From: a virus
Virus record (IMG/VR): IMGVR_UViG_3300042346_000502
Span: 1-25,224 of that record
Reading direction: 5' to 3' (one strand)
Length of the DNA stretch: 25,224 nucleotides
How positions within the stretch are numbered: position 1 is the first letter of the stretch; each line of letters begins with the position of its first letter. The notes below the pieces were generated by a model. It was not told the origin of the DNA. It searched no databases and saw only the letters and a list, made by a program, of their open reading frames with translations. Below are positions 9,602-16,364 of the stretch, one piece after another. The translations under genes and the position numbers were made by a program.

Positions 9602-10285
9602 TTACCTTTTGAGCTTAGCTCGTTCTTCTTCCATTTGCTTACGCTCATATTGACTAAGCTTATCTTTCATCTTCTGACTGGTAATAGCCCAAAATACTGG
9701 TTGGTTACCATAAGCACCTTCTTCAGGCAGCTGATTAGCCTCGGCTATCTTATGGGCCTCCATCACCTTACCAACTAATAGATTATCTTTAAGGGGTATT
9801 GGACATTCAGTATATACTTCATCACCTACTGTTAATCTATAACCATCTTCATGGTACTCAGCTTTATCTAAGTAAGGACAGTTCCTCTGGCGATCTAATC
9901 TACGCTCTTGGCATTTCTGACAAGACCAAGTCTCACCTTGAAACTTTGAGTCCATAAATAAATCTAGACTTAATTCAAGTTTATTATAGAACTCAAAGTC
10001 TGGATAGAATAATTCCATGAGCTTCTGTAATAGATCCTGCTGGATTTCTAATGGTAAATCTGAAGGTTTATCAAGACCATCAACATTTTCATAGGCAATT
10101 ACGCAATGATCTAGTAATAGATGGTCTATGAATTCAGGTATAATACCATCGGCAGCATAAGACGTCGCAATAAGAGTATATAGTTTAAAACTAGGGGATT
10201 GTATGAGGAAACGAGCCGGACGCACCGAGTCTCGCTCTGATTGTGGGATATACCAAAAATTAGTATAAAAATTTGAGTATATCAT
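9602..10285 (-). CDS. Unrecognised protein in tail-assembly-chaperone position, with a Cys cluster
   Basis: This 227-residue protein lies between the 131-residue G-like gene and the tape measure gene, where lambda has the gpT part of its tail chaperone. Visible features are a hydrophobic segment near 34-60, a Cys cluster C122-x2-C125-x10-C136 with a further Cys161 that could bind zinc, and a basic, highly charged C-terminal helix (from about 205). Lambda makes gpGT by a -1 frameshift. Here the -1 frame hits a stop at once, and this frame is +1 relative to the upstream gene and closed by a TAG just before its ATG, so separate translation is the simplest reading. An AAAGG lies about 7 bases before the ATG. 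The function is inferred from position only. Confidence 0.7.
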   Translation of the reverse strand: MIYSNFYTNFWYIPQSERDSVRPARFLIQSPSFKLYTLIATSYAADGIIPEFIDHLLLDHCVIAYENVDGLDKPSDLPLEIQQDLLQKLMELFYPDFEFYNKLELSLDLFMDSKFQGETWSCQKCQERRLDRQRNCPYLDKAEYHEDGYRLTVGDEVYTECPIPLKDNLLVGKVMEAHKIAEANQLPEEGAYGNQPVFWAITSQKMKDKLSQYERKQMEEERAKLKR

Positions 10286-10295
10286 AGAGGACCTT

Positions 10296-10691
10296 TTATT
10301 CTACTTCTTCAAAAAACACTTGGATCTTACTTGAGTCTCTGGAGATTGCTGTGACTACTGAAGATATCTCTTGGATATATTCAATGCCAATAGAAGCTAC
10401 CGTGTCGTCAAGGGCAATACCATCGGCTGACTTTTTAAACTCTAGGCCTTTACCATCAAGATCATTAATATTCTCCCAGCCTACCATAGACGCCTTACAT
10501 ACATCAAAGGCATAACGACCCATAGAGAAACTAATAGATTCACCTTCGCGCTTAACTACTGCATCTTCTAAAGTAAGAAGCGTTTTAATATCTAAGGCTT
10601 TAATAGTAACTGAAAATGGATTCTCTGTACCCTTCTGGTCTACAGGAACATACTTTAACTCTTTTTTATTTTTATTTACAACGATAGCCAT
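10296..10691 (-). CDS. Probable tail assembly chaperone, lambda G-like
   Basis: This 131-residue protein lies directly after the tail tube gene and before the gene preceding the tape measure, the usual place of tail assembly chaperones. The N-terminus is basic (VNKNKKELKYVPVDQKG), followed by a mixed alpha/beta core with the segments 'PFSVTIKALDIKTLLTLEDAV' and 'YAFDVCKASMVGWENI'. Proteins of this class are absent from the virion; they hold the tape measure in place while the tube polymerises. AAAGGAG lies about 8 bases before the start. It ends 10 bases before the next start. The assignment rests on size and gene order more than on sequence motifs. Confidence 0.6.
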   Translation of the reverse strand: MAIVVNKNKKELKYVPVDQKGTENPFSVTIKALDIKTLLTLEDAVVKREGESISFSMGRYAFDVCKASMVGWENINDLDGKGLEFKKSADGIALDDTVASIGIEYIQEISSVVTAISRDSSKIQVFFEEVE

Positions 10692-10720
10692 TACTGGACT
10701 CCTTTTATTTACCTTTTAGT

Positions 10721-10753
10721 TTGAGCCTAACTCAAGGAAGGCTCCTAAGAGCC
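10721..10753 (-). promoter_or_regulatory. Two small hairpins in the tail tube to chaperone gap
   Basis: In the 84-base gap after the tail tube gene there are two perfect 5-base stems, GGCTC/GAGCC at 10740-10753 (loop of 4) and TTGAG/CTCAA at 10721-10735 (loop of 5). No long T-run follows on the minus strand. They could protect the 3' end of tube mRNA or partly stop transcription, so that the tube is made in excess over the downstream proteins. This is inference only. Confidence 0.35.
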
Positions 10754-10775
10754 CTCGAAGTGTTAAGTCAGTATC

Positions 10776-11924
10776 TTAAGCGAAAGCGATAGATAAAGCA
10801 CGCTCTACTTCACCACAATCTGGTGACATAGCTTGGAAATTGATATTATCATACATAACACCGCTATCTTCACTACGACTAACTTCAGTGAATTTTACTG
10901 ATGGCATATATACTACCTGAAGCATAGGTGCAGTTTTACCACCATCACGGACTTTAAGCATTAGTGAACCAGTAGTACCAGCTTTAAACGCTTCAAAAGA
11001 TGTAGCACCAGTATACTCAACTTTAAATGAACCAGTAACACCTTTACCAGTAGCAAGTTTATTAGAAAGCCCATCAGTTGTAATTGAGTTAATATCAGCA
11101 ATTTCGGTAGTAACATTAATAGATAGGTCTTGCGCAGCATAGTTAGTACCCATAACGCTTAAAATTGCATTCTTACCAACTACAGGTTTTGCAACAGTAC
11201 ACGGCAATACTGGGGTTGTACCAGTATTATCTACAGTGAATCCTGCACCAGCTACTGTAAACTGTGAAGTTGCAATATTTCCTACAGGATAGCTTAGAGC
11301 AACATCAGAAACAACTACACCAAGATAATCATAATCGATTGGTGTACCACTTTGAGGCTTCAAGTTTTCACGAATTGCAAGACTTGGTACAGTATCATTA
11401 GGCTTAGGTAATATATAGGTAGCAAGACCAACTACAGCATCACCAGTTGTAGGTGCTTCCAATAGTACAGGGGCTACAGTAAGTGTGCTACCAGCAATTG
11501 CAGTAATTGTAGTATAACTATCACCAGCACCTAGATTAATTTTAACAATTTGACCTACTGCATAACCAACAGCAGATGTAACAATAATAGTACTAGTAGT
11601 TCCACCAGTAGCAGTGGTAGCAGTGGTATTATTAATAAATTTACCAATACCATTTTTATATAATAGGTGCCCATTAACACCAGTAGTGGCGTTATCACCA
11701 CTAACTTCAACAGTAATAGAACCACTAGATGTTTCTTGTCCTAGCAATGGTTCAAGTGCAACCATAGAGTTACGTACAACGTTACGCTCAAGATTTTCAA
11801 TAGATGTACTTAGGTCAGACCCAGTGTAATCTACGTAATCACTATTAGCAAAAGTTGGTGTGGCTGCGCCATAAGAAACTTCTTCAACTACAGCAATGCT
11901 GCGGCCTTTATTCAAAAATGCCAT
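10776..11924 (-). CDS. Major tail (tube) protein with inserted beta-module
   Basis: This 382-residue, Thr/Gly/Val-rich protein with regular beta-strand patterns lies between the tail terminator and the chaperone genes, the standard place of the tail tube subunit in siphophages. The N-terminus (MAFLNKGRSIAVVEEVSYGA) resembles the TTP family start. Residues about 105-168 form an extra beta-module (STIIVTSAVGYAVGQIVKI then SYTTITAIAGSTLTVAP) that also occurs, in diverged form, in the connector protein encoded at 12845-13387. The start has TAGGAGA 5 bases upstream, one of the better ribosome sites here, which fits high output. It is followed by hairpins that may limit read-through. Confidence 0.82.
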   Translation of the reverse strand: MAFLNKGRSIAVVEEVSYGAATPTFANSDYVDYTGSDLSTSIENLERNVVRNSMVALEPLLGQETSSGSITVEVSGDNATTGVNGHLLYKNGIGKFINNTTATTATGGTTSTIIVTSAVGYAVGQIVKINLGAGDSYTTITAIAGSTLTVAPVLLEAPTTGDAVVGLATYILPKPNDTVPSLAIRENLKPQSGTPIDYDYLGVVVSDVALSYPVGNIATSQFTVAGAGFTVDNTGTTPVLPCTVAKPVVGKNAILSVMGTNYAAQDLSINVTTEIADINSITTDGLSNKLATGKGVTGSFKVEYTGATSFEAFKAGTTGSLMLKVRDGGKTAPMLQVVYMPSVKFTEVSRSEDSGVMYDNINFQAMSPDCGEVERALSIAFA

Positions 11925-11932
11925 TATATCTC

Positions 11933-12358
11933 CTAATTACATGATAGTCTATATTGTACTTCTAATACAAATGTTGCAACCCTCTTAGGGCTGAACTCCG
12001 CATTATCATACTCTACAGCTATAAGATCTCTATCTATGAGTTTACTCCAGATAGCAGAATCATTTAAGATGGCTCTTTGTACGCCATCAACTACGTCATA
12101 TACCAGATTCTTATTGCCTGTACAATCCACATTCAGAGTAATAAGGAACATCCCATGGAAATCATACCCATCCATCTCTGGACTAGGGGCTGATAGCCTT
12201 GGGATTGCTTTAATAAGCTGTATGTAGGCTGCTGCACCTACAACCTCTTGAACAATAGGAGTCACTGGTAAACTTACATATACTGCGTCTAGCAACGTGG
12301 AGGCATTTAGTACAGCTTCTAGTTCATCTAGTATTTCTGCTGTGCGGCCATTAACCAT
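11933..12358 (-). CDS. Probable tail terminator protein (lambda U-like position)
   Basis: At 141 residues the size fits tail terminators (lambda gpU and relatives), which cap the finished tube and bind it to the head. The N-terminal helix (ILDELEAVLNASTLLDAVYV), the strands 'AYIQLIKAIPRL' and 'HGMFLITLNVDCTG', a middle helix and the final strand 'RVATFVLEVQYRL' match the alpha/beta terminator fold. Gene order agrees: it lies after the gp10-like gene and directly before the tail tube gene. AGGAGG lies 7 bases before the ATG used here. It overlaps the previous gene by 8 bases. Confidence 0.65.
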   Translation of the reverse strand: MVNGRTAEILDELEAVLNASTLLDAVYVSLPVTPIVQEVVGAAAYIQLIKAIPRLSAPSPEMDGYDFHGMFLITLNVDCTGNKNLVYDVVDGVQRAILNDSAIWSKLIDRDLIAVEYDNAEFSPKRVATFVLEVQYRLSCN

Positions 12359-12845
12359 CCATAAACCTCCTATTCTTTAATATATGAGCTATGCGTTCAT
12401 CTAGATCACCAGTAATTCTCTCCATAAAGCCTGGATATTTCTTTGCATTTAAGCGCTTTGCATAGTCCTCACCACCACTATTAATAGTGAAGTCATCGCG
12501 AAAACCACGATTAATGCTGATAGTACTTGACTTGGCATTGTCGCGTATACGAATAGAGTAGAATACGGAGTCTACAAGGAAGTTATCCTCATAACCCGCC
12601 TTCTTATTAGGACCATAGGAGTCTCTTGAGAGCTTCTTATAAGACCTAGGGTACTGACCATTAGTCTTAACCCACGGATTAGCAGTGATGCCCAACATCT
12701 GCCTAGACTGGTTAAGCCACTGCTTGGCTGAGGCTCGCAGTTCACTAACAAGTTGTCGTGCCCTAGTCCTAACCTTCTCAACACCTATACGCTCAAAGCG
12801 CTTTATAAGGCGTTGCTCTAGGTGTCGTAGGTCTACATTAATCAT
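12351..12845 (-). CDS. HK97 gp10-like neck / tail completion protein
   Basis: This 164-residue, very basic protein (many Arg and Lys) has a long N-terminal helix (DLRHLEQRLIKRFERIGVEKVRTRARQLV), then a segment 'DNFLVDSVFYSIRIRDN..STISINRGF' and 'RLNAKKYPGFMERITGDLDERI'. This is the usual look of the HK97-gp10/lambda-Z group that joins the head connector to the tail. It begins on the last base of the upstream connector stop (TAATG) and overlaps the terminator gene by 8 bases, so translation is probably coupled. Confidence 0.65.
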   Translation of the reverse strand: MINVDLRHLEQRLIKRFERIGVEKVRTRARQLVSELRASAKQWLNQSRQMLGITANPWVKTNGQYPRSYKKLSRDSYGPNKKAGYEDNFLVDSVFYSIRIRDNAKSSTISINRGFRDDFTINSGGEDYAKRLNAKKYPGFMERITGDLDERIAHILKNRRFMDG

Positions 12846-13387
12846 TAGATGAATGCCTGAGCATTAGGTGAGTACTCAGCGTATAGAGCAGCTACTAGTG
12901 CCGGTGGTTTAAGCTTATAACTAGCTTTATTACCTGCGCTATCTGTAACCGAGTCTAGGATAAAGGTATTCTTCTTCTGGCTCTCTACAAGGAACTTAGC
13001 ATGTAAGTATATTGCATACTGCAAGTCAAAATCTACTACAGTAGTATTGATAGTAACTGAAGTAGGCGCTATGGCAAATGCTGGGCTGACTTCTAAAGTT
13101 AAAGTAGTTAGTAGTGTATCAGCCGTACCACTCACGATAGTCGTATACTCTTGTCCGGACTGTACTAACATACCAATGTCTACATCCGTAGAATATGGAA
13201 TAGTAAAGGTTGTTGTTGTAGCTAAGCTTGTAGTTGCGGTGTAGGCTGACTGTACGTCGATACCATAGATACGTCTAATATAAGCAAAGATACTTCTGAG
13301 TACAATACCGTAGGTATTCTCATCAATATCCTGCACCTCCATTGCCGCCTTAAAGTTGGCAAAATTAAAATAGTAATTTGGTGCCAT
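12845..13387 (-). CDS. Head-tail connector/adaptor candidate (HK97 gp6-like position) with inserted beta-module
   Basis: This 180-residue protein is the first clear neck gene of the tail-side operon. The N-terminal (about 10-45) and C-terminal (about 118-172) parts are helical, as in HK97 gp6-type adaptors. A Thr-rich beta segment sits between them at about 55-115 (TTTTFTIPYSTDVDIGMLVQ, then EYTTIVSGTADTLLTTLTL). That segment has the same strand pattern as the insert in the tail tube protein. The connector role is inferred from position (following the capsid gene and before gp10-like) and from the helical frame. AAGGA lies about 7 bases before the ATG. Confidence 0.55.
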   Translation of the reverse strand: MAPNYYFNFANFKAAMEVQDIDENTYGIVLRSIFAYIRRIYGIDVQSAYTATTSLATTTTFTIPYSTDVDIGMLVQSGQEYTTIVSGTADTLLTTLTLEVSPAFAIAPTSVTINTTVVDFDLQYAIYLHAKFLVESQKKNTFILDSVTDSAGNKASYKLKPPALVAALYAEYSPNAQAFI

Positions 13388-13395
13388 CGTAGTCC

Positions 13396-13647
13396 TTATT
13401 TATTAGGAACTACTTTTGTTCCCACTTTAGGTTTCTCTTCAGCTTTAGCCTCAGCTTTAACTACTGGCTTCTCCTCAGCTTTAGCCTCAGCTTTAACTAC
13501 TGGCTTCTCCTCTGCAACCTTTTCAATACACCCAAAGGCTTTCTCAAGGTAGTCTGCAACTTCAGCCCTCACCTCATATACACCGCCAGGTATTAGGTGG
13601 AGTCCTTTACTGATCATAGTGGTTGTTCCGATGAATTTAACTTTCAT
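13396..13647 (-). CDS. Small protein with Lys/Glu/Ala-rich 12-residue repeats
   Basis: This 83-residue protein has a short folded-looking N-terminus (MKVKFIGTTTMISKGLHLIPGGVYEV, a small beta-barrel-like start common in head/neck accessory proteins), then a tail of two exact 12-residue repeats (EEKPVVKAEAKA) and a third partial one. The tail is probably disordered or helical and fully charged. Small proteins of this type between capsid and connector genes are often head-associated, but no family is recognised. AAAGGA lies 6 bases before the ATG, and the gene ends 8 bases before the connector start. Confidence 0.7.
   Translation of the reverse strand: MKVKFIGTTTMISKGLHLIPGGVYEVRAEVADYLEKAFGCIEKVAEEKPVVKAEAKAEEKPVVKAEAKAEEKPKVGTKVVPNK
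13439..13510. repeat. Exact 36-base tandem repeat, two copies, in the 83-residue gene
   Basis: Two identical 36-base units (13439-13474 and 13475-13510) encode the 12-residue Lys/Glu/Ala repeat. Perfect identity at DNA level points to a recent duplication. Confidence 0.95.
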
Positions 13648-13680
13648 TATTGTCCTTTAGTTGTGATTTTATGTGAACTC

Positions 13681-13791
13681 TCAGCCATCGTAATGACCAG
13701 CTTTAAATTCTTTATGGCATCTATATAAACCCCATCGGTATGTACCACCACTATCCCTAGGGCGCATACCCAAATCTCTTATTAATTCCAT
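13681..13791 (-). CDS. 36-residue ORF resembling the start of a phage homing endonuclease (possible remnant)
   Basis: An ATG at 13791 with a strong GGAGG ribosome site 5 bases away opens a 36-codon frame ending in TGA at 13681. It begins MELIRDLGMRPRDSGG and continues YRWGLYRCHKEFKAGHYDG. The 'xIIKDLGM ... Y.LY.C..C...FKA' layout recalls the zinc-ribbon N-terminus of free-standing HNH-type endonucleases common in phages. Here one Cys pair is incomplete and no nuclease domain follows in any frame. It may be a decayed endonuclease, or a short peptide still made from the promoter at 13893-13865. It is the first ORF of the tail-side transcript. The similarity is from memory of family patterns, not a search. 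Confidence 0.5.
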   Translation of the reverse strand: MELIRDLGMRPRDSGGTYRWGLYRCHKEFKAGHYDG

Positions 13792-13864
13792 AGTTCCTCC
13801 AAACTAAATATAAATTGCCTTAGCAGAACCTTGTGGAGGCAAGGCTCAATTAAAACAACCATAT

Positions 13865-13893
13865 ACTATACCATAACTTAGCTTATAAGTCAA
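13865..13893 (-). promoter_or_regulatory. Consensus sigma70-like promoter for the neck/tail operon
   Basis: On the minus strand TTGACT (13893-13888) is followed after exactly 17 bases by TATAGT (13870-13865). Transcription would start near 13858, after the capsid gene terminator, and read leftward into the 36-codon ORF and all neck and tail genes. The leader at 13845-13817 can form one of two competing stems (CCTTG/CAAGG or GCCTT/AAGGC) that share bases. Confidence 0.75.
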
Positions 13894-13908
13894 TAGCATA
13901 GTACATGT

Positions 13909-13945
13909 AATGTAAAAGTCTAAGGTTAGCCGAAGCTAGCCATTA
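13909..13945 (-). terminator. Hairpin terminator after the major capsid gene
   Basis: Two bases after the capsid stop codon the minus strand forms TAATGGCTAGC-TTCG-GCTAACCTTA (9 of 11 pairs, with the stable C-UUCG-G loop at 13934-13931), followed by GACTTTTACATT. The stem and loop are strong; the T-run is short, so partial read-through is likely. Confidence 0.65.
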
Positions 13946-13947
13946 GA

Positions 13948-15186
13948 TTACTTAGCGATGTTAATAATTGCTACAGCCGTCTTTCGTGCAGAATCCACTG
14001 CGGTAGGGTTAGAATCGACCCTGTCAAATACACCATTGAATCCAATACGTGCACTACCGACGAAAAGTACGCTCTGCTTGCTGATGTCCTTGTCAGTTTC
14101 CATGAGTGTTGCCCCAGTAGAATAGAAGCGGAAGTAATCACGGTTAAGCAATACTGCAGATGTCTTAGTGTTGTTTCCGCTAACTGCGTCAATTACACCA
14201 GATGCATTAACAGATGCTGGGATGTCAGAAGACATAACAACAGGAATACCAAATACAGAGTCAACAGCAGCACCAAACAATGTTGCATTCCCAGCAGCTT
14301 TATCACGAGTCAAGAATGATGGAAGCATACGTAGTTTGTTGTATGAATTTTGAGTTACCAAAAGTACAACTTTACCAGCAGATACTTGCATATCATCAAG
14401 ATACAATCCACCGAGCTCTTGAGCCTTAGAAATATCTTCTAGCCAGTCAGCCTCAGTCATTGCAGCTCCACCAGCGTCAACAGTACCTTTAGACAATGCA
14501 AGTTTACGAACACCTTTGAATGCTTTCAATGGGCTAGTAGCACCAACACCATTATCCATGTGAGTTGCAGTATCATCGCCGTTAACAACAGCAGCTTCAA
14601 TAGCACGAGCAATTGAATCAATTACACCCATACGAACTTCTTCAGCAAGGTTAATCAATGAGTCATCAAGAGCTTCATATGATTTTTGTACACGAGCCAT
14701 AATCTTCTTAACAAGATAGATCATAGTAGTGTAGCTCTCTGCAGAGTCAGTACCATCAGTAGCTTCAGAAACCATGTATGCAGTGATACCATTCAATGCG
14801 ATTGAATCATATTGACCAGGTGCAACTTCTTTGTATGGGAACAATGCAGCAACTTTCAATTGAGCTTGGATATCACGCATCATAGTACCAGTGAAACCAG
14901 AAGGCAACAATTTAGCGATGTCAGAAGTTACACCGATTGCTTTGAAGCGTGCATCAAGCTCAGCAGATTCTTTAGCATTGATAGAGCCGCGAACAGCCTT
15001 GATGATATAACCAAGTTCCCCAAGACGCTCAGCGTCAGCACCAAACGATTTCAAAGACGTACCTGTAACAACAGCAGCAGGAGCCTCAACTTCAGTAGCA
15101 GCAGCTACAGCAACTACAGCTTTTTCATTAATCTCTGCTTGTACACTTTTTACAGCATCAGCAACAAGAGCTTTCAATTTAGACAT
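13948..15186 (-). CDS. Major capsid protein (HK97 fold)
   Basis: This 412-residue protein follows the S78 protease gene, as in HK97-like phages. The first about 45 residues are Ala/Val/Lys-rich and helical (a short delta-like segment), and the capsid core follows. Typical features are the 'FPYKEVAPGQYDSIALNG' region, the long spine-helix segment 'EALDDSLINLAEEVRMGVIDSIARAIEAAVVNGD', and a C-terminal half with 'SYNKLRMLPSFLTRD', 'VFGIPVVMSSDIP' and 'ILNRDYFRFY'-like strands. The N-terminus may be removed by the protease. Codon use differs from the neighbours (more GCA/GCT/CGT/AAC and few CTA/ATA or CTAG), as expected for the most expressed gene. AAGGA lies 6 bases before the start. Confidence 0.9.
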   Translation of the reverse strand: MSKLKALVADAVKSVQAEINEKAVVAVAAATEVEAPAAVVTGTSLKSFGADAERLGELGYIIKAVRGSINAKESAELDARFKAIGVTSDIAKLLPSGFTGTMMRDIQAQLKVAALFPYKEVAPGQYDSIALNGITAYMVSEATDGTDSAESYTTMIYLVKKIMARVQKSYEALDDSLINLAEEVRMGVIDSIARAIEAAVVNGDDTATHMDNGVGATSPLKAFKGVRKLALSKGTVDAGGAAMTEADWLEDISKAQELGGLYLDDMQVSAGKVVLLVTQNSYNKLRMLPSFLTRDKAAGNATLFGAAVDSVFGIPVVMSSDIPASVNASGVIDAVSGNNTKTSAVLLNRDYFRFYSTGATLMETDKDISKQSVLFVGSARIGFNGVFDRVDSNPTAVDSARKTAVAIINIAK

Positions 15187-15217
15187 TTTAATCCTTAGTT
15201 TTTAATTAATTAAATTA

Positions 15218-15237
15218 TTGGCTGTTATGGTAGCCAA
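15218..15237 (-). promoter_or_regulatory. Hairpin in the protease to capsid gap
   Basis: The minus strand has a perfect 6-base stem TTGGCT/AGCCAA with an 8-base loop, followed by an AT-rich stretch and the capsid ribosome site. No promoter with proper spacing was found, so it may be an mRNA processing or stability element raising capsid expression. Low certainty. Confidence 0.3.
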
Positions 15238-15246
15238 CCAATGCTA

Positions 15247-16347
15247 CTAAGCTGCCGGAGCAACCACAGTAGTCATTTCTTGAACAATTGCATCTACTAC
15301 ATGACTCTCAATTTTATCAACAATGTTAGAGAGTGCTTCGTACAGGCTTTCTAGTTGCTCATCGGATAGCTGGGCTACATCTATAGTAGCTAGTGCATCA
15401 ATCCCAACCTTAATGTTATCTACAGGTTCTGGAGTTGCTTCTAGTTCCTCTTGAGGTGCGTCGCTTGGCTTATCATTAGCATCTACTGCCATATCTGCCT
15501 CACCTGAAGTAACCGTGGTGCCTTCTGCAGCTATTGAATCTTCAACAGGAGGCACGGGTTCAGGTTCAGGAGGATTTCGGATAGCTTCTAGCTCGTCATA
15601 GGCCTCAGGAGTCACTCCGAGTACAGCTTCTTTACTTTCTTCTTCTTTAACTTCTACATCCACGGTAATATCCTTTTGCTCCATCTCGAGCTTATGTTTT
15701 TTAAGTGCGCATGAGAAGCCATCGCAAGCTTCTTCATTCTCGACTTTAAGATCACTTTTTGCTAGTAATAGCATATTCTTATTAGTCCCATCCACTGACT
15801 TTAAGTTAGTCATACGGAATAGGGCTTCATGGTTTGAAGGTACTGCCACTAGAGAGATTTCAATAACCTCAGATCTAGCAATCTGTAAGTACTCTTCATC
15901 ATCTTGCTCTACAAGGTCAAAACCTTTAACTAACATACCAACTGAGAAGGCTTTAATTACACCAGACTTGACTGAGTTATACACAAAGTTAGTCAAGGCA
16001 TCATCTTTATACTTAAAGATTTTAGCTTTAATTAGCAATCCATCTTTATCATAGGTAGCTTCAAGCACTGAACCCACGGGCTTGTCCTGCTGATGGTTAA
16101 ATAGAATTGGTAAAATACCATTCTTTAATCTGCGAAGATCCATACCCCATGTATTAACATTCTCTTGGTCGGCGTCAATTACAAGCTCTTGGCTATCTGC
16201 ATATACCATTTTACTAGCATAACCAGATACTTCAATCCATTGCTCGTCGTTATTAACCATATCATTCTGGGTAAGGGCTTTGTGCTCAACTACAGATGTA
16301 ATTGCAAAGCTCTTATCTATTCTCTGGGGTTTATCTAATTCAATCAT
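15247..16347 (-). CDS. Prohead maturation protease, HK97 S78 family, with long acidic C-terminus
   Basis: This 366-residue protein has a serine protease domain in the first about 180 residues. His85 sits in ILFNHQQDKPVGSV, Ser135 in IKAFSVGM, and an acidic residue in the 'SEVIEISLVAVPSN' strand (Glu160 or Glu163) would complete the triad. The family digests scaffold and trims the capsid N-terminus in the prohead. Typical proteases of this family are near 200-230 residues; here an acidic, Pro/Glu-rich extension of about 180 residues follows (e.g. NPPEPEPVPPVEDS), ending in predicted helices. It could serve as an attached scaffold, since the capsid protein's own N-terminal segment is short. A strong AAGGAGG precedes the start. 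Confidence 0.88.
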   Translation of the reverse strand: MIELDKPQRIDKSFAITSVVEHKALTQNDMVNNDEQWIEVSGYASKMVYADSQELVIDADQENVNTWGMDLRRLKNGILPILFNHQQDKPVGSVLEATYDKDGLLIKAKIFKYKDDALTNFVYNSVKSGVIKAFSVGMLVKGFDLVEQDDEEYLQIARSEVIEISLVAVPSNHEALFRMTNLKSVDGTNKNMLLLAKSDLKVENEEACDGFSCALKKHKLEMEQKDITVDVEVKEEESKEAVLGVTPEAYDELEAIRNPPEPEPVPPVEDSIAAEGTTVTSGEADMAVDANDKPSDAPQEELEATPEPVDNIKVGIDALATIDVAQLSDEQLESLYEALSNIVDKIESHVVDAIVQEMTTVVAPAA

Positions 16348-16364
16348 TAACCCTCCTTATTAAG

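Noticed and set aside
10296-10320. Possible slippery sequence G-TTT-TTT near the end of the G-like gene
   Set aside because: A -1 slip there runs straight into TGA, so it cannot produce a GT-type fusion.
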